Source: Auriscalpium vulgare (lineage: Eukaryota; Basidiomycota; Agaricomycetes; Russulales; Auriscalpiaceae). From it: 64,000 nucleotides of DNA. The notes beneath the pieces are model-generated. The model was not told where the DNA came from. It worked only from the letters and a program-made list of their open reading frames with translations, and did no database searches. The translations under genes were made by a program, and so were the position numbers. The stretch lies in contig JAHBBC010000016.1 of assembly GCA_019915015.1 (NCBI GenBank), forward strand, positions 310,001 through 374,000, given 5' to 3'. Below are positions 52,252 to 62,800 of the stretch, piece by piece; the first letter of the stretch is position 1; every line of letters begins with the position of its first letter.

Positions 52252-54462
52252 GGGCAGTCAGGTATCTCGATCGGCTTGAGGGTTTTGCTAGGACAGCATG
52301 TCAGTCAGCTGCGCACGGATACCACAGCCCGCGCAAAGAAAACGCACTTCGACGTGAACAGCCCCCACCAGCCCTCGACTCCACCAAATTGCTGGTCCTA
52401 GATTGGGGTCAGCATTGATGCGCAGCAATAACGCCTCTAAAAAAAGCGCAGCCCACCTTCCACGGCTCATCAAAGAATTCGAAGTAGAAGTATCCGGTTC
52501 CATTCGCGTTTGATTGACAGACGAATGTGTTCAGGAACTCCTGCAAGTTGGCGTTCGACGCCGTCGATGGCCCGTTACTCTCATTACCTGCGTCGGACGA
52601 GTTCTGTGCAAAAAAGTCAGCTCGGCACCCATCGCGATAGAAGGACTACGCACAGAGGGCCAGCCAGTCTCCGCGATGTACATCGTCGGGTGGTTGCTAA
52701 GCAGCGACGCGGGTTGCACGTTCTGCTCTTGGAAGAACTCGTTTGTCCATGCTGCAGCCTGGTCGATCGATACGTTCGCGAACCATGGGTGCACGTTGGA
52801 CATCTGCGCAAAGTCAGCTGGCTACACCGTAAGTTCCTTTGCACACAACGCACCCCATATTCGACCGCGCTGAGCACCTCGGTGTTGAAGTACGCGCCGG
52901 CATCGGCCGTGCCAACGGGGATGTGCTTGTTCAAGTTGAGCGCCTGGATCGCAGAAACCGTGTCCTGGATGTCCGCGATCAAGAGCTGCGCACCCGTGTT
53001 GCCGACAGCGCTGTTCGGGTCCTGCGCGCCGTTCGCGTTGAGGTAGCTGTGATGCAATGCATCAGTCTTCCCTGCACGAGATGCAGCGCGCCCACGCACT
53101 TGAGCATGAACTCGTTGCCAACGGTCACGCCTGCGATGTTGTCGGTCCCATAGGTCTGAATCGCGGCGATAATGGTGTCGCGCTGCCGTGTGTACGCCGT
53201 GTTGTCCGTCGGGACCGGGTAGTTGCCCAGGAACACCGAGATGTTCACCTTTGTTTGCTTGATTGCCTCAAGCTGCGAGAGTGTCAGCGAGCGAGCGTGG
53301 GCGACGGCACGGGCAATACGCACTACGAGCGCGGATTGGTTACAGTCGGCGCCGTACAAGCGGATGCGCTGCGGGTGAGTTAGGTTGACGCCGAGCGGAA
53401 TGAGAGGGAAGCACACACCGTTGTCAGCTGGGACATCAACTATGTAAATCACTCGTTAGAAACCAGGGTTCCTCCAATTCCAAAGATAGCACACGCCCAA
53501 AATAGCACACACCTGCACATCCTCGATGACATCCTCTGCAGCTCAAGTCAGCAACGGCTCCACGGCGGCCGGTGAAACAGATACACGCACGGAGACTGTT
53601 GCCGCAACTTGGCAGCTGCGAGCCGTTCGGCGTGTAGGCGAGGCCATAGAAGCTCTGCTTCAGGCGCGAGTCCTTGACGAAGGTGCTCGGGTCATTGGGG
53701 TCCGTCTGAGTGACTGCAGAGCTGTTGTTCGAATTGTTCGACTGGCTTGACTTCGACGCGCTCGCGGAGCGGTTGTCCTTCCCCTTGTGCGAGACGGCGA
53801 CACCCACGCCCACGCCAATCGCAATGATGGCCAGAAGACCGACGATGGATCCAACGATCTGTGTGCAATTGTTAGGACTCTGTACGCGGTCGTGCAAGCG
53901 AACATGGCTCGGCCACACGACGCCGTTCGTGAAGGGCCCATGAACACGAAATGGCGACTGACAATCCATTTGCGCTTGCTATTGCGCGGCTTCTCATAGT
54001 AGTGCTCGCCGGGGTTGTCGAGGTTCCCGTAGTAGTCGGGCATGACGGGCTGGGCGGCGCGCGGGTCCTGGGGTAGTGCGTATGCACCGCGGGCAGCAGA
54101 GTCGGGGGCGGTGCGGGCAGGAGCCGCGGCGGTCGAGGCTGTTTGTGACGGGGTGAAGGAGGGGTAGGGCGAATCTTGGTGGCTCGAGAAGCGATGTGGA
54201 GGCTAAGAACGCGCCGCGTTCAAAGTTAAGTTGTAGTTGAGTGAACGAGTGGACACCGACGGCGGCGGGGTCACGGGTGGGAGACGGGGAGAAAGAGCGC
54301 GAGTTGGTGGGAAGAGACAAGTGGAACGCCATTTATTTAGAATTAGAATTCAAGAGGTTCGCCTAGATGGATGCCTACCGGGATTCCAGAGGCATCGTAG
54401 TAGTCTTGCAGGTCTGGGTTCGAGATGCGTGGTTCAGGCGTGCTGAACGGGTCGCGCGACAT
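52252..54462 (-). CDS. Membrane-anchored GH17 beta-1,3-glucanase
   Basis: Glycoside hydrolase family 17 enzyme acting on cell-wall beta-1,3-glucan. The ATG at 54462 opens MSRDPFSTPEPRISNPDLQ, a cytosolic N-terminus, then a type II membrane anchor (IVGSIVGLLAIIAIGVGVGV) and a Ser/Asn-rich stalk. The catalytic domain begins FVKDSRLKQSFYGLAYTPNG, continues RIRLYGADCNQS, AIKQTKVNISVFLGNYPVP, and has the acid/base Glu in GVTVGNEFMLK and the nucleophile Glu in MYIAETGWPS. VHPWFANVSIDQAAAWTNEF and GYFYFEFFDEPWK follow, then EGWWGLF, ending IEIPDCPSP at 52252. About eight exons. All catalytic residues are present. The layout matches basidiomycete GH17 proteins of the Scw11/Bgl2-related group. Confidence 0.87.
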
Positions 54463-55001
54463 CTCGAGCGGACGTAAAGGTCGTGACAATTGGAAGCGGG
54501 AAGGATGAGGGAGGGAGGGAAGGGAAGCAAGGGAGCCTTGCCAGTGGCAGTGGGACCAACTCCGGATCCGGCGGCCACGGCCGGCCGTCTAGTACTACCA
54601 CTGTGCCTCGATCAATTGCAATGCTGCGGTGACATACAGTAGGACGACATGACATGCCCCCGACATCGTCAAAAATCCAGTGCTAACCCTGCAGATCCTC
54701 TATACTGCTCAGTTAGCTCTGGCCGACTTTCTGGGTTTGCTATTAGTATTCGCGCACAGAGACAGCCTGTGGAAGAGTCGAACGCCGCCGCTGCGATTCA
54801 TACTTGCAGTGTATCGCTTCAGTTCTTATCTTTTGACTGTTCACATGGCCCTCAAAATAGTACTTGACGACAATAATGTCTTGCGACTGACATCTTTGGC
54901 AGGCTCATGCGATACTGGCACCCCCACAACATATACCATGTCACAAACTCAATCATTCCGCTCTATGAGTGATCCAAATATTCATCGGTGTCCTCCTTCG
55001 C
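54463..55001. other. Intergenic, upstream of the GH17 gene
   Basis: Presumed promoter of the glucanase; pyrimidine-rich on the minus strand near 54490-54540. No gene supported. Confidence 0.5.
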
Positions 55002-56316
55002 TCAAGCGCTGAATTTATGACCGACAGCCTGTTCACTGAGCTGCCAAAACTTCTCTTCAATTTCCTGTGCAAAAATTCTTCGTAAGTAATCAAATTCGTA
55101 TATGTACCACAAGGCACGTACCGCATCCTGGGCGAACGGAGCCAGCTGGTCATCAGCGTCCTTGCCGTCGATGAGGTACATCCCAGATTTGTCCTTGAGT
55201 GCCGGATCGAAGGCTGCGATGACCTGCCTACGCTCACCAGCCAGAATCAGACCGAGAGAACACAGCGACTGATGAAGCACCCACGTAGACGTCCCGGTGC
55301 CCAGCGTCTTCCACAGCTCCGGGACCGTGGGTTTGCCCTCTGCGTCGAGCATTCCGTAGCTCTGGAGCTCCGCGTCGGACGCAGCGCCGCCCATCGTCGT
55401 CGAGCGCACGAAGCCCGGCGACAAGGTGAACGCAAGCACACCGTGCGCCTTGAACACCTTCGCGAGCCGGCGCGTGTACAGGATGTTTGCCGTCTTCGAT
55501 GCCGCGTACGCGACCGACTTGTCTGCGTACGTGCCCAGTCAGCGCGCTCGCGGGAAATTAACGGTAGGCTGGCCGGACGCACTATAGGTCTCCGTCCGCT
55601 GGGACCACGGGTCGTCGAAGTTGATCTCACCACCGTAAGCATGCGCAATGCTCGACACGCTGACGATGCGCGGCGCGAAGTTCTTGTCCTTAGCCGCCTG
55701 GAGCACGGCGGGGAAGATCAACGCGTTGAACAGGAAGTGCCCGAGATGGTTCGCGCCGATCTGCGACTCGAAGCCGTCCACGGTCTTCGTGAGCGTGGCT
55801 GCCTGAGCTGAGCCAGCGTTGTTGATTATCACCTGTAAGAACACATTTCAGCTTGGCATGGACTACAGGTGGTTGGGGGACGAGAACTGACATGGATTGG
55901 GAGGCCGAGAGCGTTGACGTCGGCTGCGGCCTTCCTGACAGAATCCAGCGACGCAAGGTCGAGGATCACGCTCTTCAAATTCGCGGAGGGTGTTTCTTTC
56001 TTGACCTCTGCGATGGTCTCGTCGATCCTGCGGTCCCAACACTCAGCTGTGGTATCGTGTCTGAGCACAGGCTGCTCACTTGGCTTGGCTGCGACTCGCA
56101 AGAATGATAGTCTTTGCGTACGGCGCGAGCACCCTGACAGTCTCCGCCCCGAGACTCTTCTGGCTCACGCCAGTGACGATCACTGCAGTACTTCAGAGTC
56201 AGGACAATACGCATGAAAGGGGCGGTAGAGACGCGCGCACCGTTCTTGCCGCGGATTTGGTCACGCAGGGCGATGGCCGCGCCTTGAGCAGTGGTTTGCA
56301 GAGTCCAGGTCGACAT
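55002..56316 (-). CDS. Short-chain dehydrogenase/reductase
   Basis: NAD(P)-dependent oxidoreductase. ATG at 56316 (MSTWTLQTTAQGAAIALRDQ). After a short first exon I read IVTGVSQKSLGAETVRVLAP (cofactor loop), TIAEVKKETPSANLKSVILD with LDLASLDSV, then VIINNAGSAQAATLTKTVDG (NNAG motif), GANHLGHFLFNALIFPAVLQ, APRIVSVSSIAHAYGGEIN with catalytic Ser, and YAASKTANILYTRRLAKVF with YxxxK. The C-terminus is GTSTWVLHQSLCSLG ... FWQLSEQAVGHKFSA, ending at 55002. About five exons. It is more like the fungal WW-domain oxidoreductase/dehydrogenase set than the other dehydrogenase here at 33795, and the two are not tandem copies. Confidence 0.83.
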
Positions 56317-57904
56317 GATTCACTTGCTGGAGAGGTAGAAAAGATGTTGCGGATGAATTTTGCTGGGGTATGGGTACTGTATATATACGCGTTGAGTTCT
56401 TGCGCTGTTGGGAGTTGAACCTACTCACTGCATGCCACTGGTGTCAAACACCTCTCTTGCAGAACGCACGATACGACTCGGACGCGTTCATAATGCGCTG
56501 ACGCTACAGAAATTAGGGGGCTTACTCACCAACAACTCAAAGGTCTTCCGGAGATCCTACCATGAGGAGGAACTGCCTCCTACTGACCTTCGCGAGCTCC
56601 GTAGGATTGGCGAAAGCGCTGGCGCACGCCATCAAAGTAGCTGACATATCGATCTGCACAAGCTAATACCCCATTGCACCATGTAGGCGAAGAGGGCTCT
56701 CTAAGCATGGCTGAGAGCGCAAGGCACTTTTGCTGACTGACCGCGTTACAAATATCAGGGCGAGGATGCTGCCAGTGTTTGAGGATGCCATCGCGTAGAA
56801 TGTGACGAAAGAGCGTGAGCCGGCTGGCAACACGGACGGCAGAGAGCATCGAATGCAAAGGTGCAAGGATTGGGATGAGATGCAGTATGTTGACGAAAAA
56901 TGATTTCTCGGGTACATTCGAGCCGTCGCATGCAGAATAGTGTAGATAATAGAATAATACGGAGGAGACGCATAAACTCAGTCCGCCGTCATGACAGACG
57001 TCCGTATACGACATCGGGGCATCAAGGTCATCAAGAAGAGTCTATTTTGGTAAGGAATGCGTACACGATAGTGCTGCTGGCATCCAAAGTCACATGCACA
57101 GGATACGCTCCAGTGCAGTTTCGCTACGAGGTAGACGAGATCGCGCAGCCTTTGAGTGGTCCGAAGGACTGAATTGATACTTTACACATGTGTAGGTGTA
57201 TTGCCTTGCCCAGAAAACATGTTTGATAGTCCCATTCTCATGAACCGCGCCAGTTGCCAGATGCTCAGGTGCTCTCAGGAGGATGCGACCAAGAGATGCA
57301 AATGGAGAATTCACCGCAACACACTCACGAGGATGTGAATGCTGGTCCCAAGAGGCCGGAAAGAGAGCGGAGACACAGTGACGGTTAACCAGATTGGGAT
57401 AGAATTTCATAGCTGGAGCCGCGTAACGCCCAGGAGATTAAGCCAGGCGACTTCGTGTGGTCTGGTGAATACGCACAAGCATGAGTGAAGCATCCAAGCA
57501 AGTGAAAGGAACCCAGGGGCCTTGCACTAGGAGGCACATCGAAAGACCAAAATGTTCCTTTGGTAACTCCAAGTGCGCTGATTTGACAGCGCTCGTAAGC
57601 GGGCCGCCGCCGAGGGATCACGCCCAGGTCGCGTACCTCTTTCGTCCACCGTTGCCGCCAACGCTGAGCAGATTTCGCGCGGGCATCGTCGAGACCCGGC
57701 AGACCGTGCGGAAGTTGTGTGGATGCATGTGGTAGACGACTGAGAGGTGATCGTCGCGACGACGGTTGCCGGGGTTGCCGTATCGGGAAGCGTATATGTC
57801 GACGTCAGTTCTGTCCATTGTCCTCTGCCACCGCTCTTTCTTTTCCTACTCTTCTTCTCACTAAACCATCATTGACACAGGCTGTCAGCCCACTTTCCCC
57901 AGCC
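56317..57904. other. Intergenic
   Basis: 1.6 kb between divergent genes. Open frames at 56580-57014 and 57090-57410 have no motif and no matching exon structure. I see no gene or repeat here. Confidence 0.5.
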
Positions 57905-59658
57905 ATGTACGTCGTTGCCCTCCTCGCTGTGCACAGCGACCAGCTCACATCGATGCGCGCGATCGCAGGCCGCTGCCCGACGAGCGACCCCGTCAGTCGG
58001 TAGCCAACCTCATCGGACGCTTCGAGCAGCAGCAGTCCAAGCGCCAGTCGCTGCCCGCCTCATCGAACGGTGGCTCGCGCCCGACCAGCGTCGTGTCCAA
58101 CGTCAGCTCCTCCGGGGACGCCGCCAAAGAGGAGGTCAAGATCGCACGGGAATGGCCTCCTGTCAAGACGAATCTCTCGCCCAAGGCTGAGCCTGCGAGC
58201 CCTCCGACGCTGTCCATGCCCATGCGTCGCATCAGCACTATGTCGCCACCCGTGCCACCGCTCGCGGTTGTCGAGCCCATGTCCCCGCCCACGACCCCGC
58301 CGCCCAAAGAGCCTACGCCGCCGCTGCCCGAGGAACCTGCCCCGCCGACCCCGAAGAGCGCAGTCACGCCTACTACCACCGTGCCTGTCACCAAGACTCC
58401 TGCTGCAACTGCCACCCCTGCACGCACTGCAGCCGCTGCAGCCACCAAACACACTGCGCCCCGTCAATCAGCTCCGCCAAAGGTTGGCGCCGCGGCGCGT
58501 ACCACGCCTGCGTCGACTCCCGCGAAGCCCCGGGCGAGCGCCGCGACGACCACCTCCAAGCCTTCCGCACACGCGTCTACACCTACGCCCAAGACACCTG
58601 CCAAACCGCCCGCACCCAGGGTCCCTATCCCCACAACCATGCCTCGCGCCGGCGCGCGCCCCAAGACGCCCTCCTCGACCCACGCGCGGGCCAAGACGCC
58701 CACTGCCACTAGCCCGCCGCCGCGCGCCAAGACGCCTTCCATGAGCAACAACCGCCTCTTTGCCCCCACAGCCGCGTCGCTCGCGAAGAGCCGCGCGCAG
58801 CCGCCGGTGCCCGTCTCGTCCGGCACGCCCAAGAAGGCGCCGGACCTGAGCAGGCTGAGCAAGCCTACCGCCGCGTCAGCGAGCAAGGCGCGCACGCCCG
58901 TGCCGGCGCCTGCCGCGCCGCGCGGGAGGGGCACGCCCGCGCGGAAGGGATCCGCGGGCACAGGGCGGGGCACCTCCGTGCCTGCGACCGCGAGCCGCGG
59001 GGCAGCGCCGAAAGCGGGTGCGGGGAAGACGGCGGCGATTGTGGGCGCGGCTGTGGGTGTTGCAGCTGGGGCGGCGGCAGTTGTCGCTGCTGAGCACGAC
59101 GAGCCCGCACACGAGGAACACCCGCTGGTGGACGAGAATCCCGCGGAGGAGCATGAGGAAGTCATACACGACGAGCCCGCCCACGATGACCACGAAGAAG
59201 AGGTCGCACACGAGCATGACGAGCACGAGCAGCTCGAGGACCAAGCGCAGGTGGTAGAGCACGAGCCAGAAACAGAGCCGGTGCACGAGTCAGAGATCGA
59301 GCCCGAGTCCGAGCATCTTGACGATTCCTTCGCCGAAGAATCCCACGTAGAGCAGATCGAATCCCCTGTTGTGCCCTCTGAAGTTGAAACGGAACCCAAG
59401 CATGAGCACGAGGAGCATCTGGAGCCGGAGCCTGAAGTCGACGTCACTCCCGCTCTCGTTGAGGAGCACCCAGCACACGTAGATCCTGTCGAAGAAAAGG
59501 CCGCGCCTATCCACGAGGAGCCGCAGCACGAGACGAACGGTCGCATGGACGAAGTGAAGCCGCGGCGCGGGCAGGACGATCTCGAGGACATCGTGAGCAT
59601 GCTCGAGAGCGGGCTCAAGCTGAAGGTCGACGCGGGTGAGATCCCGGATGAAGAATAG
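57905..59658 (+). CDS. Proline- and acid-rich low-complexity protein (function unknown)
   Basis: A long exon 57969-59658 is open in one frame. It has no ATG near its 5' end, but a consensus intron 57907-57968 (GTACGT..CGCAG, 62 nt) would join AT (57905-57906) to G (57969), making an ATG followed by PLPDERPRQSVANLIGRFEQ. The joined length is divisible by three, 563 aa. Otherwise translation would begin at an internal ATG (58222 or 58228), skipping the conserved-looking VANLIGRFE. The body is Pro/Thr/Ala-rich with repeated KTP, then an Ala/Val helix (AAIVGAAVGVAAGAAAVVAA, about residues 355-375) that could be a membrane or buried helix. A Glu/His-rich tail (EHDEPAHEEHP) follows, ending LKLKVDAGEIPDEE. 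No enzyme domain; perhaps a scaffold or septum/cytoskeleton-linked protein, but that is a guess. Confidence 0.65.
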
Positions 59659-60312
59659 GGATCCTGCCTTTGACGATCACATTTGTCTCCCCACGCCCGT
59701 CCTGCTTTCTCCTACTATTATACACCTCTTCCTTGCTGTCGCCTCCGTCCCAGTTTCCTGACTCTTCCCCGCGAGTCCGCCTTTGCTTTCGGTGCTTAGA
59801 CTACTCTTCTCAGTATGATTTGGTGATCTGGCTTGATTTTATTTTTGATTTGATCTGAACTACGTACCTGCCTCTGACTGACTGACTGCTAACGAAACCA
59901 TACGTACCATATCATATACGTCCTTCTCTTGCATGCATCTATCGATTTCTCTGAATCATTCGTCTCCTTCTGCAGTAGATACCCTCCGACGACGGCTACC
60001 GAGGTGCGGCGCCGAGTCCAACCAAATGAATTTGTTGACATGTATGGATCGAAGAGGAAACGAACGCAAACACGAGCCTCGTATTTTATTTTGGCCACTA
60101 GCGCGCACGGGCTGGCCCACGCAGTCAATTCGCCTCGGAGATCTTTGTGAAGCGCTCATCAGTAACCGCATGAATCTTAGGACACCACGCCAGGAATTTG
60201 TATACGATCGCAATATGATATGATAGTTGGCAAGTTGGCACATACATACACAGCGGTTGCAAGACCTGAAGACGATCAGCAATGAACACGGACCAAGGCA
60301 AGGAAAGACTCA
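59659..60312. other. Intergenic between convergent genes
   Basis: 3' flanks of both neighbours; T-rich near 59820-59860. No gene supported. Confidence 0.5.
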
Positions 60313-61834
60313 CTAAGAAGCACCAGAAACGCCAGGCCCGATACCCATCACCCTACTCACGATTTCCTCCTGCCGCTCCTGCGCCTTGATCCTGCGCTCC
60401 TGCAACCTATCCAAGCCGCTTCGGATGCTCTTCATATGCACCTCGACCGGGATCCGCTCCCCAACTAGCTCCGGTGCTGCCACGCGCTCTCGCAAATCCT
60501 CCATATCTTCACTCATGCCCTGCAGCGTCTGAAGTGCGGCGACGACGTGTGCGAGCGCGCGCTTGCGGTAGCTCCCGATGTTCTTCAGCAGGTCACGGTG
60601 GTTTTCGAAGCCGCGCAGCTCCTTTCGGTTCGCGCCGAGTATCGTCCACAAGTTGGAGAGAAGATCGGCCTGCTCCGACGAGAGCGTCGAGTCTTCGCGG
60701 GAGACGATCTCATGCAGGCTGCCGAGACGCTCCTCGAGCCTGTCGAGGTCGGCGAGGGAGACTTCCGCCTCGAGGACGAGCCGCCGCATGTTGGCGGACA
60801 GCGCGTTCATGGCGTCGTTGAATGTCGCTGTTACGACGGCCTTTGTGGCGTCTTTGTCGGGGGAGAATGGCCAGATACTGCGCAAGGAGAGTGCGCCGGA
60901 CTTTGTGTTGGCGGCTTCGATGGCATTCAGTGCGTAGTCGTTGACGGAAAGAATACTAGCATGATTTCAGCATGAGATGTATGGATTTTCGGACGCATAT
61001 ATGCACTCACTTGTCCACAGCGCCGCCCACCCTAGAGCTGAATTTCTGCAAACCACGCCCGGCCTTCCGAGCATCACTGACGAAGTCGCCCAAGGTATTG
61101 GCAAGCAGATCCCGGCTCTTTAGATCGCTGACGCGCACGAGCGCGGCGAGGTCGCTCGTCGCCATCTCCGCCTTCTTGATCTCCAGCGCCAGCCCCGGCC
61201 CATCCGTCACCTCCTCAAGCAGCATCTCAAACGTCTGGCTCTCCGCCTGCATGAGGCGCGGGTAGTCTGCCCACCGCGGCGGGCCAACGTCGCCCTGCCC
61301 CGCAGGGGCCGTGTGCCGCGCATCGGGGATGTCGCAGATGCGCGAGAAGCCGGGGATGATGCATAATGGCCAAAAGGTGGACCTGATTAAGTGGGAGATT
61401 CGTGCGAGGATGAAGGCGAGGAGCCAGAGGAACAACAGGATGCCGAATGGCTTCTTGAGCAGGCGGACAGCGGTGCCCACGACGTCGAGCGTATAGCCCG
61501 TGGCGTCAAGCGAGAAGTCCTTCAACACGTTTCCAACATCGACACTCTGGACCCTCCGCGAGCTGTTTGTTTTGGACACGAATGGCGAGGCATTCACAGG
61601 CGGCACCGCGGCGAGGTTCGACGTCTGGTGTTTCCGTGGGGTGTTTGCGCCGAGGGCACGCTGTCGCGCGCGTCGTTTCTTGGGGCTGGCGGTGCTGCTC
61701 GTCACCGAGCCAGAAGGGCTCTGCGTGCGATGGCTGCGGCCGTTCGGATGGGAGGAATTTGGTATGTCCTCCCACGCATCGTCAGAGTCGGAATACGCGT
61801 GAGACCGCGTCTTGGACCTCGTGCTGTGGTTCAT
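60313..61834 (-). CDS. Single-pass membrane coiled-coil protein, paralogue 2 (function unknown)
   Basis: Paralogue of 27304-28755. Two exons, 61834-61011 and 60955-60313, intron 55 nt, 488 aa. The N-terminus is Ser/Arg-rich with SPKKRRARQRA (nuclear-localisation-like or membrane-proximal basic patch). A hydrophobic helix (FGILLFLWLLAFILARISHL, about 130-149) precedes CIIPGFSRIC, then a long helical region: GPPRWADYPRLMQAESQTFE, DLAALVRVSDLKSRDLLANT, FSSRVGGAVDK at the junction, and exon 2 with LEAEVSLADLDRLEERLGSL and IPVEVHMKSIRSGLDRLQER. The intron lies at the same residue and phase as in paralogue 1, so the two are old duplicates 32 kb apart. No catalytic motif. Confidence 0.75.
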
Positions 61835-62800
61835 CGAGGCTTTGATAGGGGGTAGAAAGTGGTGAGGCGTGGTAAGAGGGCGGAAAGCTGCGGTCGGTGT
61901 CCGTCAGGCATGGTTATAGTTGGTGGCACGCCGTTCGAGCGCGTCATTGGCGCGTCGCGCCAACCGCGACGTTACCGCGTGCTCGATCTCTACCACCTAG
62001 GTCAGCTAGACTATACAAAGTCGGACGACAACAATGTTCATGGGACGATATTGGACGCTCTGCATGGCCAAGGAGGTTCATGTTGGTCCTGGTCCAGTCC
62101 ATAGTATGTCAGTTACAGGGCACAAGGGTGCCCGGGGGGCCGGTGGATGGCGCAGCAGCCAATCGGATATGCCGGGCCGAGTGCAACGACTTGCTCGCCC
62201 TCACAACCAACGCTCAAGCCAGGACACCCCCTGGCTCAAGCTCAAGCGCTCAAGCTCAAGTTCCACATGTACAGGATGACTTTGATATCGGCTGCGATGT
62301 GCAAGGGGCAGCGATGTCGAAGCTACTGCGAAGCTACTATTGGTTCGCCTCGGCGATGAAGGCCTGCTACTAAGCTTCCTGATACACTGCGGCCATCGAC
62401 GAACAACCAGGGCCCTTACTTGTTCTGCTCACAGTGGATTTGGATATAGATCTACAACACGCTCGCTGCGGCGTCTCCGAGTCGCTCACAGCGTGGCCGG
62501 ATTCAATACTGTCCGCATGGATGCTGCACACATGAGGCTGGACTTCCTTAATGTGAAGCGTCCTGGAGGTGTGAAGAATCCTAGAGACGACAAGACGCAC
62601 TGCTCCTATCTGGTCATCTCACAACGAGCGTCGTTTCTCTGATGTACTGATACACCTCCCCTCTTGGAACACGCCGCACACTCACCTCAGCAGCACACAC
62701 ACCGCATTCCCCCGATCAACATCTAATCTTGGAATGCGACGTCTTTGACGTCTTCATTTACAACTGTAGCTGTCCATGACTCCGCTGCCATACGCTTTGC
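61835..62800. other. Intergenic
   Basis: Between divergent genes. A short CTCAAG-rich tandem patch lies at about 62231-62263. No gene supported. Confidence 0.5.
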
